Source: Defluviitaleaceae bacterium
GTDB lineage: Bacteria > Bacillota > Clostridia > Lachnospirales > WQUN01
NCBI GenBank assembly: GCA_009779835.1
Contig: WRBD01000009.1
Span: forward strand, 1-64,000
Reading direction: 5' to 3'
DNA length: 64,000 nt
In this document: piece after piece, positions 27,847-37,124 of the stretch
Layout of the letters: every line of letters begins with the position of its first letter
How positions within the stretch are numbered: the stretch's first letter is position 1
The notes under the pieces: generated by a model
The model's input: the letters and a program-made list of their open reading frames with translations, nothing else
Told to the model about the DNA's origin: nothing
Databases searched by the model: none
Program-made: the position numbers and the translations under genes

Positions 27847-29445
27847 ATGAAACGGGTTATAAGAAGGGTTTGCCTGTTTTTTATATCATTTGTTGCAACA
27901 CTTGTTTTCATCGTTGCATCAGCTACGGTTGTGTTGGGATTTTTCATTTCCGGCAGTGATTTGATTTTTCCAAATGTCTCGGTAGAAGGAATAAACCTGT
28001 CCGGAATGACCATTATTGAAGCTAACAACAGGCTTGTTAGTTTGGGCTATGAAAATAACGCAGATTCTGTTTCGGTTACGGTTAATTTCCCTGATGGTAG
28101 CAGTTTTTCCATATCCGGTAATGATGCGGGTTTATCTTTGTGTGCGGAAGAAGCCGTGTTGGCGGCATTTCAACGCAGCAGAGATGCTTCATTCTTTGGG
28201 CGCATAAATATGTATGTTACGTCATTGTGGGTGCAGACAGATATAAACGGTGTTCCTGTGCTTGACGAAGAATTTGTACGCGGCGAAGTCGCCGTACATA
28301 CGGAACTATTTAACACTTCACTTGTCAAAAATGCGTCGTACAGTCTAAACGAGGACAGCATCACTATTATTCCGGGTTCGGTTTATGCGCCCGCAGATGA
28401 AACATCAGTTTTTAACCTGGTGACGCAAACCTTCTACACCGCTTTGGAAGAAGGAACACACTTGGTTGTGAATTATATGCCCGCATTGACTGACCCGATT
28501 ATTTTTGACTTGAACGAGCTTTACTATATAGTGCATACAGAACCTGTGTCCGCCGCTTGGGACTCCAAGACATTTGCCGCGACAGAATGTAAACCCGGTG
28601 TTAGTTTTGATATGGACATTGCTATGAACCAGCTTGCAAACGCACGGATGGGTGAGCAAATTGTAATTCCCCTGATATTTTCCAATCCGGAGGTTACGAC
28701 CGAATATTTGCAAGAAATGCTCTTCCGTGATGAACTTGCCGCCAGAACAACCAATGTGGCAGGCACTGCCGCCAGGCTTAGTAATGTAAAACTTGCAGCT
28801 TCCTTTATAGATGGTCTTGTGCTTAACCCCGGTGATACTTTTTCCTTTAACGAAACCGTACCTCGGCGCACGGCAGAAATCGGGTTCCTTATGGCAGGGG
28901 GTTTCCGGGACGGGGAATTGGTTGATATGGTAGGCGGCGGGATTTGCCAAGTGGCGTCAACCTTATACGATAATGTGTTGCATTCATACCTTGAAGTAGC
29001 TCAACGGCGTGCGCACACGCTTCCAATCACGTATCTCCCGCTTGGTCACGATGCCTCCATTTATTATGGTGTGCTTGATTTACGATTCAGAAATAACACA
29101 AACTACCCAATAAGAATAGAAATTGAATTTGATGGACGCAACATGACATCACGGCTTATTGGTACTCGTACTAACAATTATGTCATAAGAATTGAATCCA
29201 GTTCCACCGCAGTCCCGTTTGAAACTACCTATCGGGAAAACGAAAATATACCATATGGTCAAACAGAAGTATTTTTTACCGGACGAAACGGTTTTATTGC
29301 AAACACTCACCGGGTTATTTCTGATGCAGAAGGCAACCAAATAAGCCGGACGCATATCTCAAGGGACGTATACCGGGCGCAGAATCGCATAGTGCTTATT
29401 CCTCCTGCGGGCGCACAACCGGCACCTGCTGAGGAAACCCAATGA
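27847..29445 (+). CDS. VanW family protein with peptidoglycan-binding-like domain
   Basis: 532 residues from the ATG at 27847 (AGGGTG site); a GTG three codons earlier is possible. One membrane helix (about 9-33) anchors an extracytoplasmic protein. The first 270 residues contain PG_binding_4-type repeats ('VEGINLSGMTIIEANNRL', 'FDMDIAMNQLANARMGEQI'). A C-terminal VanW domain follows: 'LNPGDTFSFNETVPRR', 'GGGICQVASTLYDNVL', 'RRAHTLPITYLPLGHDASI'. VanW proteins are widespread in Clostridia; the name comes from vancomycin-resistance clusters, yet the function is unknown. No resistance genes are nearby. The next gene overlaps it by four bases. Confidence 0.92.
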   Translation: MKRVIRRVCLFFISFVATLVFIVASATVVLGFFISGSDLIFPNVSVEGINLSGMTIIEANNRLVSLGYENNADSVSVTVNFPDGSSFSISGNDAGLSLCAEEAVLAAFQRSRDASFFGRINMYVTSLWVQTDINGVPVLDEEFVRGEVAVHTELFNTSLVKNASYSLNEDSITIIPGSVYAPADETSVFNLVTQTFYTALEEGTHLVVNYMPALTDPIIFDLNELYYIVHTEPVSAAWDSKTFAATECKPGVSFDMDIAMNQLANARMGEQIVIPLIFSNPEVTTEYLQEMLFRDELAARTTNVAGTAARLSNVKLAASFIDGLVLNPGDTFSFNETVPRRTAEIGFLMAGGFRDGELVDMVGGGICQVASTLYDNVLHSYLEVAQRRAHTLPITYLPLGHDASIYYGVLDLRFRNNTNYPIRIEIEFDGRNMTSRLIGTRTNNYVIRIESSSTAVPFETTYRENENIPYGQTEVFFTGRNGFIANTHRVISDAEGNQISRTHISRDVYRAQNRIVLIPPAGAQPAPAEETQ

Positions 29446-30140
29446 TAACAGGCGCGATAATAAATGCAGTTGCAATTTTGGCAGGCGGTGGAATAGGTCT
29501 TTTGTTGAAAAACCACGTAAGCGAAAAAGCATCGCAAGGTGTAATGCGGGCGTTGGGGCTTTGCGTTTGTGTTATCGGAATTCACGGAGCATTGAGCGGC
29601 GATTTTATGCTTATGGCAATTTCGCTTGCGCTTGGTGCTTTTTTAGGCGAGCTTTTACATATCGACAGCCTCTTAAATAAATTCGGATTATTTTTACAAA
29701 GCAAGCTTAGCAAGGACGAAGAAAATTCTACATTCGGGCAAGGTTTTGTTTCCGCCACCTTGCTTTTTTGCGTTGGCGCAATGGCAATTGTCGGCTCGAT
29801 TGACAGCGGTTTGCGCGGCGATCAAAGTACTGTGATTACAAAATCAATTTTAGACGCTTTCGCGGCGGCGATTCTTGCGTCGAGGCTTGGGGCTGGGGTA
29901 CTTTTTTCGGCGTTTGCGGTTTTACTTTATCAGGGAAGCATCGAATTTTTCGCGGCGAATCTGCAAGATGTTTTCACAGAAACACTAATTATGCAAATTT
30001 CTGCCACAGGCGGCGTAATGATTTTGGGAATCGGCATAAATTTAATTTTCGGCGAAAAAATAAAAATTGCAAATTTGCTTCCGGGTTTTATTTTCGCGAT
30101 TTCCTATTATTATATTTTCCAAAACCTATTGACAACATAA
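29442..30140 (+). CDS. DUF554 family membrane protein
   Basis: 232 residues with about seven membrane helices and the DUF554 (YdfK/YqgA-like) pattern: 'MITGAIINAVAILAGGGIGLLL', 'GAFLGELLHIDSLLNKFG', 'FVSATLLFCVGAMAIVGSI', 'IMQISATGGVMILGIGINL'. The biochemical role of the family is unknown; a transport function is often assumed. It is translationally coupled to the VanW gene (ATGA), so the two are co-made. Its last codons carry the -35 of the next operon. Confidence 0.92.
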   Translation: MITGAIINAVAILAGGGIGLLLKNHVSEKASQGVMRALGLCVCVIGIHGALSGDFMLMAISLALGAFLGELLHIDSLLNKFGLFLQSKLSKDEENSTFGQGFVSATLLFCVGAMAIVGSIDSGLRGDQSTVITKSILDAFAAAILASRLGAGVLFSAFAVLLYQGSIEFFAANLQDVFTETLIMQISATGGVMILGIGINLIFGEKIKIANLLPGFIFAISYYYIFQNLLTT

Positions 30141-30189
30141 AATCAATGCGTAATACTACATATGAGCAACCATTCAATCATTCAACCAT
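30129..30189 (+). promoter_or_regulatory. Promoter and probable ArsR-type operator
   Basis: TTGACA (30129-30134), 16-base spacer, TAATAC (30151-30156). At the expected transcription start lies TGAGCAACCATTCA (30163-30176), close to the TGAA-N6-TTCA half-site arrangement of metal-sensing ArsR/SmtB repressors. ATTCAACCAT (30180-30189) follows. The same ten bases recur inverted after the regulator gene. The regulator therefore probably represses its own promoter. Confidence 0.65.
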
Positions 30190-30206
30190 ATAAAGCGAGG
30201 TGCATT

Positions 30207-30554
30207 ATGAAAGACCCATGCGACTGCGGTGTAATCCACGAAGAAGTAGTTAACCGCGTTCGGGTCGCAATGCCGTGCGGCGAAGAATTCTTAACTTTAT
30301 CGAATCTTTACAAGATGTTCGCAGACAACACACGTCTTAAAATTTTGTGGGCGTTGTCGTGCGAAACTATGTGTGTGTGCGATTTGGCGGTGTTACTTGG
30401 CATGACGAAATCGGCTATTTCACATCAACTTAAATCCTTACGCCTTACCAAGCTTGTAAATTGCGATAAACAAGGGAAAATTGTGTATTACTCTCTTACC
30501 GACGACCATGTGAGAAGTATTTTCGAGCAAGGTTTTGAGCACGTGAAGCATTAA
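30207..30554 (+). CDS. ArsR/SmtB-family transcriptional repressor
   Basis: 115 residues from the ATG at 30207, after GAGGTG. Winged-helix core 'DNTRLKILWALS', recognition helix 'MTKSAISHQLKSLRLTKLV' and wing 'DKQGKIVYYSLTDDHV'. Cysteines in 'CETMCVCDL' at the alpha-3 helix and 'CDCG' near the N-terminus match the metal-binding site of CadC/ArsR proteins, so it probably senses a thiophilic metal such as Cd, Pb, Zn or As. C-terminal 'GFEHVKH' adds histidines. It lies directly before an ABC exporter rather than the usual metal ATPase. Confidence 0.9.
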   Translation: MKDPCDCGVIHEEVVNRVRVAMPCGEEFLTLSNLYKMFADNTRLKILWALSCETMCVCDLAVLLGMTKSAISHQLKSLRLTKLVNCDKQGKIVYYSLTDDHVRSIFEQGFEHVKH

Positions 30555-30569
30555 AAATTTTTTAGCTGG

Positions 30570-30594
30570 ATGGTTGAATAGTTAAACAACTATT
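30570..30594 (+). promoter_or_regulatory. Second candidate operator before the ABC transporter genes
   Basis: ATGGTTGAAT (30570-30579) is the exact inverted copy of ATTCAACCAT at 30180-30189. It overlaps a perfect inverted repeat AATAGTT-AAAC-AACTATT (30577-30594). It sits between the regulator stop and the ABC ATPase ATG at 30617. A separate regulator site or a small hairpin are both possible. Confidence 0.5.
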
Positions 30595-30616
30595 ATTTTG
30601 GACAAGGAGGAGAAAA

Positions 30617-31321
30617 ATGAATTTATTTTCGATAAAAGATTTAACAAAAGAATATGGCGTGGGTGGTGCAAAAGTAACCGCACTTAACAAAATTAATTTA
30701 TCAATTCCCGAAGGTAAATTTGTAGTTATTCTCGGAGCTTCGGGGTCGGGAAAATCAACTTTGATAAATATGCTCGGTTGCATGGATACGCCTACTTCCG
30801 GTGCGATTAATTTTTACAAAACAGATATAACTACGTTTAGTAAACATAAAATGACGCATTTTCGCGGAGAAAATATTGGTTTTGTTTTTCAAAGTTATAA
30901 TCTTCTACCGGATTTAACGGCTCTTGAAAATGTGGAATTTTCCACGGAACTTGCGGGATTATCCCGTAAAGATGCCGAAAACGCGCTTTCACTTGTCGGT
31001 TTATCGGAGCGCGTGAACCATTATCCCGCGGAGTTATCGGGCGGTGAGCAACAGCGTGTTTCAATCGCCCGTGCTATTGCGAAGAACCCGAAAGTTTTAC
31101 TCTGTGACGAACCTACCGGCGCATTGGATTTCAACACGGGAATTATGGTATTGGAAGCGTTAAAACAGATTCACAAAGAAAAAAAATCCTCAATTCTGTT
31201 TATTACGCACAATCAAGAAATCGCAAAAATCGCCGACATTGTAATCACGCTTAGAAGCGGAGAAGTGCAGAGTATAAGCAAAAATTCCGCACCGATCTCT
31301 CCGACGGAGGTGATATGGTGA
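30617..31321 (+). CDS. ABC transporter ATP-binding protein (MacB/LolD type)
   Basis: 234 residues. Walker A 'GASGSGKSTLINMLGCMDTP', Q-loop 'FVFQSYNLLPDLTALENV', signature 'LSGGEQQRVSIARAIAKNP', Walker B 'VLLCDEPTGALD' and H-loop 'LFITHN' are all intact. The 'GCMD-x-PTSG' and 'NLLP-L-TA-ENV' features are those of LolD/MacB/FtsE-like ATPases that work with FtsX-type permeases. AAGGAGGAG precedes the ATG. It overlaps the permease gene by seven bases. Confidence 0.96.
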   Translation: MNLFSIKDLTKEYGVGGAKVTALNKINLSIPEGKFVVILGASGSGKSTLINMLGCMDTPTSGAINFYKTDITTFSKHKMTHFRGENIGFVFQSYNLLPDLTALENVEFSTELAGLSRKDAENALSLVGLSERVNHYPAELSGGEQQRVSIARAIAKNPKVLLCDEPTGALDFNTGIMVLEALKQIHKEKKSSILFITHNQEIAKIADIVITLRSGEVQSISKNSAPISPTEVIW

Positions 31322-33531
31322 AAACTTGTATAAAAATGACTATGCGAAAAATGCGCCTGAACATTCCACAATTATTAGGATTGGTATTACTGCTTGTTGT
31401 CGGAGTTTGCTTTTATATAACGCTGTTTACAATTGTTCAGCGATTCGAAGAAACCGCAGAACAATACATCTCCGATCACGCCTATGCCGATGTGACTTTC
31501 TACGGCGTGTTTGACAGCGAAAGTATCAGACTTCTCACGGAAACAGACGGCGTTCTATTGGCACGGGGGCGAACGGTTCGTGATATTCGGAAAGACGAGC
31601 GAATTTTCCGTGCAGTTTCGTTGACCGACGGTATAAATATTCCGCATATCTACGAGGGCAGACTACCGGAAAATCAAAGCGAGTGCATTCTTTTAAAGCG
31701 TAATGCCGATGCAATGGGTTTTGGCATTGGTTCTCAAATCACACTTGGCGGCATGGATTTGACTGTTACAGGGCTTGCCGCAAATCCCGAATATATTTAC
31801 ATGGTTCAGAATGAACGCAATATGATGGCGCAACAAAACCGTTTTGGCGTGATATATGTAGTTGAAGAATTTTTGGCAAGCGGTTTTAATGAAGTAGTCG
31901 TTTTAACAAACGATAATGCAAATATAAACGAACTTTCCGAAGCAATAGGAGCATTCAGAACCATCCGGCAAAAAGACCAGATAAATCATATTTTATATCG
32001 CAACGATTTAAGCGAACTCGGCAGTTTCGCTATGATATTTCCGCTTATTTTTGCTGTGCTTATTGCTGTTGTGATTTACGTTATGCTTTCGAGGAATATT
32101 CAAAAGGATAGAAAGCAAATAGGCGTGATGAAAGCGATGGGTGCGAGTGACAAGAAAATTGTTTTTATATATCTATCGCAGTTTTGCATAACTGCGGCTT
32201 TAGGCGCATTGCTCGGTTGTTTTACGGCGATGATTACTACAAACAGCATAATTTCTATTATGTCATCAATGTTTGTAGTGCCTGAATTAAATTTCGCATT
32301 ATATCCGTTTTTGTGGACAGCAGCGATAATTATAAGTGTTTTACTATGTACGGTTTCGGGGCTGATTGCGTTGGTTCGCATATTACCATTAATGCCCGCA
32401 CAAGCCTTGCGTCCGCGTACCCCGAAAGGCGGAAGGCGGATATTTCTTGAACGAATCGGATTTATATGGAAACGTTTGTCGTTTAATTCCAGATACGCAC
32501 TCAAGAATTCCCTGCGTAATAAAAGTCGTTTTTTCGCCGTTGTGCTTGGCATGGTGGGTTCATGTTCTTTACTTGCATTCTCGCTCGGATTTCATAATTC
32601 AATTACCGAAACGCAAAACAGGTTTTTCAATGATTTTGCGAATTACGATGTAATTGTCAGCTTCAACCCGATTCCGCTTACGCAACAACACTCTGCATCA
32701 GAACAAATCGACGAAAGCAGTAAAGCGTTGGTTCTGCATGTTGAAATTCGTGAAGAGAATTATATTCTCGCAATTACCGAAAGCGATTTCGATATGGTTC
32801 ATATTCCAACCGCAGAATTGCAAAACGGTGTAATAATTCCCGAGTATTTTTCTCAAATGTGGAATGTACAAGTTGGCGATTCTCTAGAAATAAACGGTTA
32901 TAAAGCTACTATTTCGGCAATTACACCGCAACACCTCGGACTTACACTGCACACAAGTTTTGATTACATTAACAAATTAACCGATGATATTCCTCCGCTG
33001 TATAATACGATTTACGGCAGAAGTGCGAATATGACCAAACTCACAGGCTTCCTTACAGAAAACAATTTTGATTTTACAACCATTGACGATGACAAAACCA
33101 GCTTCGATTCCATTATGGAGAGCATGGAAGTGCTGATTTGGTTTATGATTGGCTGTTCAATAATTCTCGGATTTACTGTGCTGTATGCGGTCGGGTTCAT
33201 TAATCTTTCGGCAAGAGAATATGAATATATGTTCATGGGTGTAATGGGTTATTCACACAAAAGCATACTTCTAACACACATAAAAGAAACGATTTTGCAA
33301 CTTGTTATAGCTATTCCGGCCGGATTTTTTGTCGGCGTTCTTCTTCTTGAAGCAATAAAGGGCGAATTTTCAAGCGGAAATTTCGTGATTGCGGCAAGAA
33401 TTTATCCGTTTAGCCACGTTATATCTGCACTGGCTGTAATTGGCGTAACAGCGGTTATGGCGATGGTTACATCAAGGCACATTGACAGGCTTGATATAGT
33501 CGAAGGGTTGAAGGCACAGGATGATGGGTGA
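31315..33531 (+). CDS. FtsX-like ABC transporter permease
   Basis: 738 residues with eight to ten membrane helices arranged as two FtsX domains: a first helix near 15-38, a large extracytoplasmic domain (40-225), a helix bundle (230-360), a second long helix (405-425), another outer domain and a final bundle (600-725). 'MKAMGASDKKIVFIYLSQ' and 'MGVMGYSHKSILLTHIKE' are the two characteristic FtsX inter-helix loops. MacB-type systems move peptides, lipoproteins or drugs by mechanotransmission rather than by a channel. The start follows GGAGGTGATATG. The substrate is unknown; control by a metal-type ArsR protein suggests metal stress. Confidence 0.93.
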   Translation: MVKTCIKMTMRKMRLNIPQLLGLVLLLVVGVCFYITLFTIVQRFEETAEQYISDHAYADVTFYGVFDSESIRLLTETDGVLLARGRTVRDIRKDERIFRAVSLTDGINIPHIYEGRLPENQSECILLKRNADAMGFGIGSQITLGGMDLTVTGLAANPEYIYMVQNERNMMAQQNRFGVIYVVEEFLASGFNEVVVLTNDNANINELSEAIGAFRTIRQKDQINHILYRNDLSELGSFAMIFPLIFAVLIAVVIYVMLSRNIQKDRKQIGVMKAMGASDKKIVFIYLSQFCITAALGALLGCFTAMITTNSIISIMSSMFVVPELNFALYPFLWTAAIIISVLLCTVSGLIALVRILPLMPAQALRPRTPKGGRRIFLERIGFIWKRLSFNSRYALKNSLRNKSRFFAVVLGMVGSCSLLAFSLGFHNSITETQNRFFNDFANYDVIVSFNPIPLTQQHSASEQIDESSKALVLHVEIREENYILAITESDFDMVHIPTAELQNGVIIPEYFSQMWNVQVGDSLEINGYKATISAITPQHLGLTLHTSFDYINKLTDDIPPLYNTIYGRSANMTKLTGFLTENNFDFTTIDDDKTSFDSIMESMEVLIWFMIGCSIILGFTVLYAVGFINLSAREYEYMFMGVMGYSHKSILLTHIKETILQLVIAIPAGFFVGVLLLEAIKGEFSSGNFVIAARIYPFSHVISALAVIGVTAVMAMVTSRHIDRLDIVEGLKAQDDG

Positions 33532-33561
33532 AACAATTCGTAAAATTTTCTAAAAAAGCCC

Positions 33562-33589
33562 TTGACATATAAATAAATCAAGGTATAAT
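33562..33589 (+). promoter_or_regulatory. Promoter of the S10-spc-alpha ribosomal cluster
   Basis: TTGACA (33562-33567), 16-base spacer, TATAAT (33584-33589), both perfect hexamers. The leader to rpsJ is about 75 bases. No other promoter of this quality was seen inside the 15-kb cluster. Confidence 0.88.
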
Positions 33590-33670
33590 CACTTCTTGTG
33601 TGCGAGTTTAAGAATTCGCCCTAAAATTTGGAACTATGACACGCCCGGGTGCGTGAAGCCGGAGGTACTG

Positions 33671-33985
33671 ATGCAGAACAATAAAATACGCATTAATTTG
33701 AAAGCATACGACCACAAATTAATTGACCAATCGGTGGTACAAATCATAGAAACGGCGAAGCGCACGGGTGCCGAAATCTGCGGGCCGATTCCCCTGCCGA
33801 CGAAAAAAGAAGTGGTGACGATTCTTCGCGCCGTGCACAAATACAAGGACAGCCGCGAGCAGTTTGAAATGCGCACGCACAAGCGTCTCATTGATATTCT
33901 TATGCCAACCCCAAAAACCGTGGACGCGCTCCAACGGATTGATTTGCCCGACGGTGTAGACATCACCGTTAAGGTAATGCAGTAG
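33671..33985 (+). CDS. rpsJ: Small ribosomal subunit protein uS10
   Basis: 104 residues from the ATG at 33671, which follows GGAGGT; a longer frame from 33596 would run into the promoter's leader and is rejected. Conserved '[17 protein letters not shown]', '[16 protein letters not shown]' and '[12 protein letters not shown]' are present. S10 sits in the 30S head and also pairs with NusB in antitermination; nusB lies in this window as well. First gene of the cluster. Confidence 0.97.
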   Translation: MQNNKIRINLKAYDHKLIDQSVVQIIETAKRTGAEICGPIPLPTKKEVVTILRAVHKYKDSREQFEMRTHKRLIDILMPTPKTVDALQRIDLPDGVDITVKVMQ

Positions 33986-33995
33986 GAGGTTCATG

Positions 33996-34634
33996 ATGAA
34001 AAAAGCAATTTTAGCAAAAAAACTGGGAATGACGCAAATATTTGCAGAAAACGGGCAAATGATTCCCGTCACGGTGCTTGAAGCAGGGCCGTGCGTTGTT
34101 GTTCAAAAGAAAACCGTTGAAAAAGATGGCTATGCCGCACTTCAAGTGGGTTTCGGAGAAATCCGCGAAAAATTGGTGAACAAGCCAGAAAAGGGACATT
34201 TCTCCGCACATCTTGGGGCTAATGCCGCACCGAAACGCGTTTTGAAAGAACTCCGCCTTGACAATTGCGACCAATTTGAAGTCGGTGCGGAAATCAAAGC
34301 CGATATGTTCGCTGCCGGCGACTATGTAGACGTAACCGGAACATCCAAAGGAAAAGGCTTTCAAGGTGCAATCAAGCGCCATAATATGCATCGCGGCCCA
34401 ATGACCCACGGTTCAAAATATCACCGCGGACACGGTGCGATGAGTGCAGGAACAACCCCGGGTAAAGTACCCAAAGGCAAAAAGCTTCCCGGTCATATGG
34501 GTGCGAAAAAGAGAACGGTTCAAAATATCGAAGTTGTTCGCACAGACGCGGAAAAAAATCTGATTTTAGTACGCGGCGCGGTTCCGGGAATCAAAGGTGC
34601 GCTTGTGACAATAAAAAGCACGGTTAAAGTTTAA
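33996..34634 (+). CDS. rplC: Large ribosomal subunit protein uL3
   Basis: 212 residues from the second of two tandem ATGs (33993 and 33996), chosen for better spacing to AGGAGG. It begins '[16 protein letters not shown]' and holds '[19 protein letters not shown]' and '[20 protein letters not shown]', the loop that reaches the peptidyl transferase centre. L3 is also the known helper of MrnC, whose gene lies nine kilobases upstream. Confidence 0.97.
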   Translation: MKKAILAKKLGMTQIFAENGQMIPVTVLEAGPCVVVQKKTVEKDGYAALQVGFGEIREKLVNKPEKGHFSAHLGANAAPKRVLKELRLDNCDQFEVGAEIKADMFAAGDYVDVTGTSKGKGFQGAIKRHNMHRGPMTHGSKYHRGHGAMSAGTTPGKVPKGKKLPGHMGAKKRTVQNIEVVRTDAEKNLILVRGAVPGIKGALVTIKSTVKV

Positions 34635-34648
34635 AGGAGTTGTGAGTC

Positions 34649-35269
34649 GTGGCTACAGTAGCAGTTGTAAACATGCGCGGCGAGTCCGCCGGTAAAATGG
34701 AACTTGACGATAATATTTTCGGAATAGATGTCAATGAACATGCCGTCCACATGGCTGTTGTGCAATATCTTGCAAATCAGCGTCAAGGTACGAAAAGCAC
34801 GAAAACCCGTTCGGAAGTACGCGGCGGCGGAGCAAAACCGTGGCGGCAAAAAGGCACGGGCCGTGCGCGTCAAGGTTCAACACGCTCACCGCAATGGACG
34901 GGCGGCGGCGTAGTTTTCGCACCTAAACCCCGTGATTTTTCTTTCAAATTAAATAAGAAAATGAAGCGTCTCGCGTTAAAATCCGTCTTGACGGACAAGC
35001 TGAAAAACAACGAGCTAATAGTTCTTGACTCGCTGGTGCTTCCCGAAATTAAAACGAAATCAATGAAAGCGATCTGTGATAATCTTGAACTCGGAAAAGC
35101 ACTGTTTGTAATGGATACCGGGAGTGAAAACGTAGTGCTTTCCGCAAGAAATATCCCCGGAGTAAAAACATCTGGAGTAAATACAATCAACGTCTACGAT
35201 ATCCTTCACCACGACAGGCTTGTAATAACAAAAGACGCAATCAAAAAAATGCAGGAGGTGTATGCATAA
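34649..35269 (+). CDS. rplD: Large ribosomal subunit protein uL4
   Basis: 206 residues with a GTG start after AAGGAG. 'RQGTKSTKTRSEVRGGGAKP' and 'GTGRARQGSTRSPQWTGGG' form the long loop of L4 that lines the exit tunnel. L4 can repress its own operon in some bacteria; no leader structure proving this is visible here. Its stop shares a base with the next ATG (TAATG). Confidence 0.97.
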   Translation: MATVAVVNMRGESAGKMELDDNIFGIDVNEHAVHMAVVQYLANQRQGTKSTKTRSEVRGGGAKPWRQKGTGRARQGSTRSPQWTGGGVVFAPKPRDFSFKLNKKMKRLALKSVLTDKLKNNELIVLDSLVLPEIKTKSMKAICDNLELGKALFVMDTGSENVVLSARNIPGVKTSGVNTINVYDILHHDRLVITKDAIKKMQEVYA

Positions 35270-35571
35270 TGGCAGATTTAAAATATTACGATGTCATATT
35301 CAAACCCCTCATGACAGAAAAAAGTATGAGCCTCTTGGAAGAGCAAACCTATTCGTTTTATGTGCACCCCAAAGCAACAAAAGTACAAATAAAAGAAGCG
35401 GTCGAGCGTCTTTTTAACAATGTAACCGTAGAAAAAGTAAACACAATGCATACTCACCCAAAAAAACGTCAACGCCGCGGTGCAAAAGCAGGCGAAACAG
35501 TAAGGCGTAAAAAAGCCATAGTAAAGCTAACCCCGGGCAGTAGTCCGATTGAATATTTTGAAGGTATTTAA
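35269..35571 (+). CDS. rplW: Large ribosomal subunit protein uL23
   Basis: 100 residues: 'YYDVIFKPLMTEKSM', 'YSFYVHPKATKVQIKEAVER' and 'VEKVNTMHTHPKKRQRRG'. L23 lies at the tunnel exit and is the docking site for trigger factor and SRP. Start overlaps the rplD stop by one base. Confidence 0.97.
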   Translation: MADLKYYDVIFKPLMTEKSMSLLEEQTYSFYVHPKATKVQIKEAVERLFNNVTVEKVNTMHTHPKKRQRRGAKAGETVRRKKAIVKLTPGSSPIEYFEGI

Positions 35572-35594
35572 GCAAGTAAGAAGGAGAATTTGCA

Positions 35595-36428
35595 ATGGGC
35601 ATAAAGCGTTATAGACCAATAACCCCATCCCAGCGTCAAATGACGGTTTCGGACTTTGCGGAAATCACAAAGGCAACGCCCGAAAAAAGCTTAACTGTTC
35701 ATTTGAAGAAGCATTCCGGACGCAACGGTCAAGGAAAAATAACCGTAAGACACAGGGGCGGCGGGGCGAAAATAAAATACCGTATTATCGACTTCAAGCG
35801 CAACAAAGACGGAGTACCCGCGAATGTTGCCGCGATTGAATATGACCCGAACCGCACCGCAAACATCGCGCTGTTGCACTACGCCGACGGAGAAAAACGT
35901 TATATCTTAGCACCAATCGGTGTAAATGTCGGTGACAGCCTGATGAGCGGCATTGAAGCGGAAATTCGTCCAGGCAACGCGCTTCCGATGAAAGTTATTC
36001 CCGTTGGTACAGAAATTCATAATATAGAAATGAAGCTGGGCCGGGGTGCGCAAATGGTGCGAAGCGCAGGAAACGTCGCACAGCTTATGGCGAAAGACGA
36101 AAAATTTGCTACTGTTCGTTTGCCTTCGGGCGAGATGCGCTTGGTTCCCGTGAATTGCCGTGCTACGGTCGGTCAGGTCGGCAACCCCGATAATGAATTA
36201 ATCAATGTCGGTAAAGCAGGCAAAAAGCGTCATATGGGAATTCGTCCGACTGTCCGCGGTTCGGTAATGAACCCGAACGACCACCCTCACGGCGGCGGCG
36301 AAGGACGCGCACCAATCGGTCGCTCGGCACCATGTACACCTTGGGGCAAACCGGCTCTCGGATACAAAACACGCAAGAAAAACAAGCAAAGTAACCAATA
36401 TATTGTACGTAAACGTGGTAGCAAGTAG
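35595..36428 (+). CDS. rplB: Large ribosomal subunit protein uL2
   Basis: 277 residues, normal length. '[20 protein letters not shown]' and the C-terminal '[19 protein letters not shown]', which includes the conserved histidine loop near the peptidyl transferase centre. L2 is needed for subunit joining. AAGGAGAAT precedes the ATG. Confidence 0.98.
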   Translation: MGIKRYRPITPSQRQMTVSDFAEITKATPEKSLTVHLKKHSGRNGQGKITVRHRGGGAKIKYRIIDFKRNKDGVPANVAAIEYDPNRTANIALLHYADGEKRYILAPIGVNVGDSLMSGIEAEIRPGNALPMKVIPVGTEIHNIEMKLGRGAQMVRSAGNVAQLMAKDEKFATVRLPSGEMRLVPVNCRATVGQVGNPDNELINVGKAGKKRHMGIRPTVRGSVMNPNDHPHGGGEGRAPIGRSAPCTPWGKPALGYKTRKKNKQSNQYIVRKRGSK

Positions 36429-36437
36429 GAGGCATAT

Positions 36438-36722
36438 ATGGGTAGGTCATTAAAAAAAGGGCCGTTCTGTGACGCGCACCTGATGAAAAAAGTTGACGCA
36501 CAAGCCAATAGCACAAACAAATCTGTAATTAAAACATGGTCGCGTCGTTCTACGATATTCCCTGAAATGATAGGCTTCACCATTGCCGTTCACGATGGAC
36601 GCAAGCACGTTCCCGTCTATATTACGGAAGATATGGTTGGGCATAAACTTGGTGAATTTGCCGCAACCCGCACATATCGCGGGCATGGCAAAGATGCGGA
36701 AAAACGAAGTAAAGTAAAATAA
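36438..36722 (+). CDS. rpsS: Small ribosomal subunit protein uS19
   Basis: 94 residues: '[19 protein letters not shown]', '[19 protein letters not shown]', '[11 protein letters not shown]'. A 30S head protein that contacts tRNA and S13. Start after AGGAGG, nine bases behind rplB. Confidence 0.97.
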   Translation: MGRSLKKGPFCDAHLMKKVDAQANSTNKSVIKTWSRRSTIFPEMIGFTIAVHDGRKHVPVYITEDMVGHKLGEFAATRTYRGHGKDAEKRSKVK

Positions 36723-36733
36723 GGAGGGCAATC

Positions 36734-37120
36734 ATGGGACAAAGCAGAAGTCAATATAAGCAACAGCGCAATGCGGAAAACCGCGAAAAGCGTCCTCATG
36801 CGATTCACAAATTTGCCCGAATTTCAGACCGCAAAGCAAGAATCGTTTTGGATCAGATAAAGGGCAAGGATGTAATACAGGCCGCCGCAATATTGCAATA
36901 TAACCCGCGTTACGGCGCGTATCTTGTCGGAAAAGTTTTAAAATCCGCCGTGGCAAACGCAGAAGAAAACCACTCGATGGATGCGCAAGATTTATTCGTA
37001 GAAGAAGCAATCGCAAACCAAGGCCCATCAATGAAGCGTATTCAACCCCGCGCAAAAGGCCGCGCATACAGAATAAACAAGCGCACAAGTCACATCACGA
37101 TAGTGCTGAACGAGAGGTGA
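36734..37120 (+). CDS. rplV: Large ribosomal subunit protein uL22
   Basis: 128 residues; an N-terminal stretch of about 18 residues precedes the core. '[20 protein letters not shown]', '[19 protein letters not shown]' and '[20 protein letters not shown]', the hairpin that reaches into the exit tunnel and is a site of macrolide resistance changes in other species. Confidence 0.97.
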   Translation: MGQSRSQYKQQRNAENREKRPHAIHKFARISDRKARIVLDQIKGKDVIQAAAILQYNPRYGAYLVGKVLKSAVANAEENHSMDAQDLFVEEAIANQGPSMKRIQPRAKGRAYRINKRTSHITIVLNER

Positions 37121-37124
37121 ACTA

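Noticed and set aside
27847-29445. Vancomycin-resistance cluster
   Set aside because: VanW alone is common in Clostridia; no vanA/B-type ligase, vanH, vanX or VanRS genes are present.
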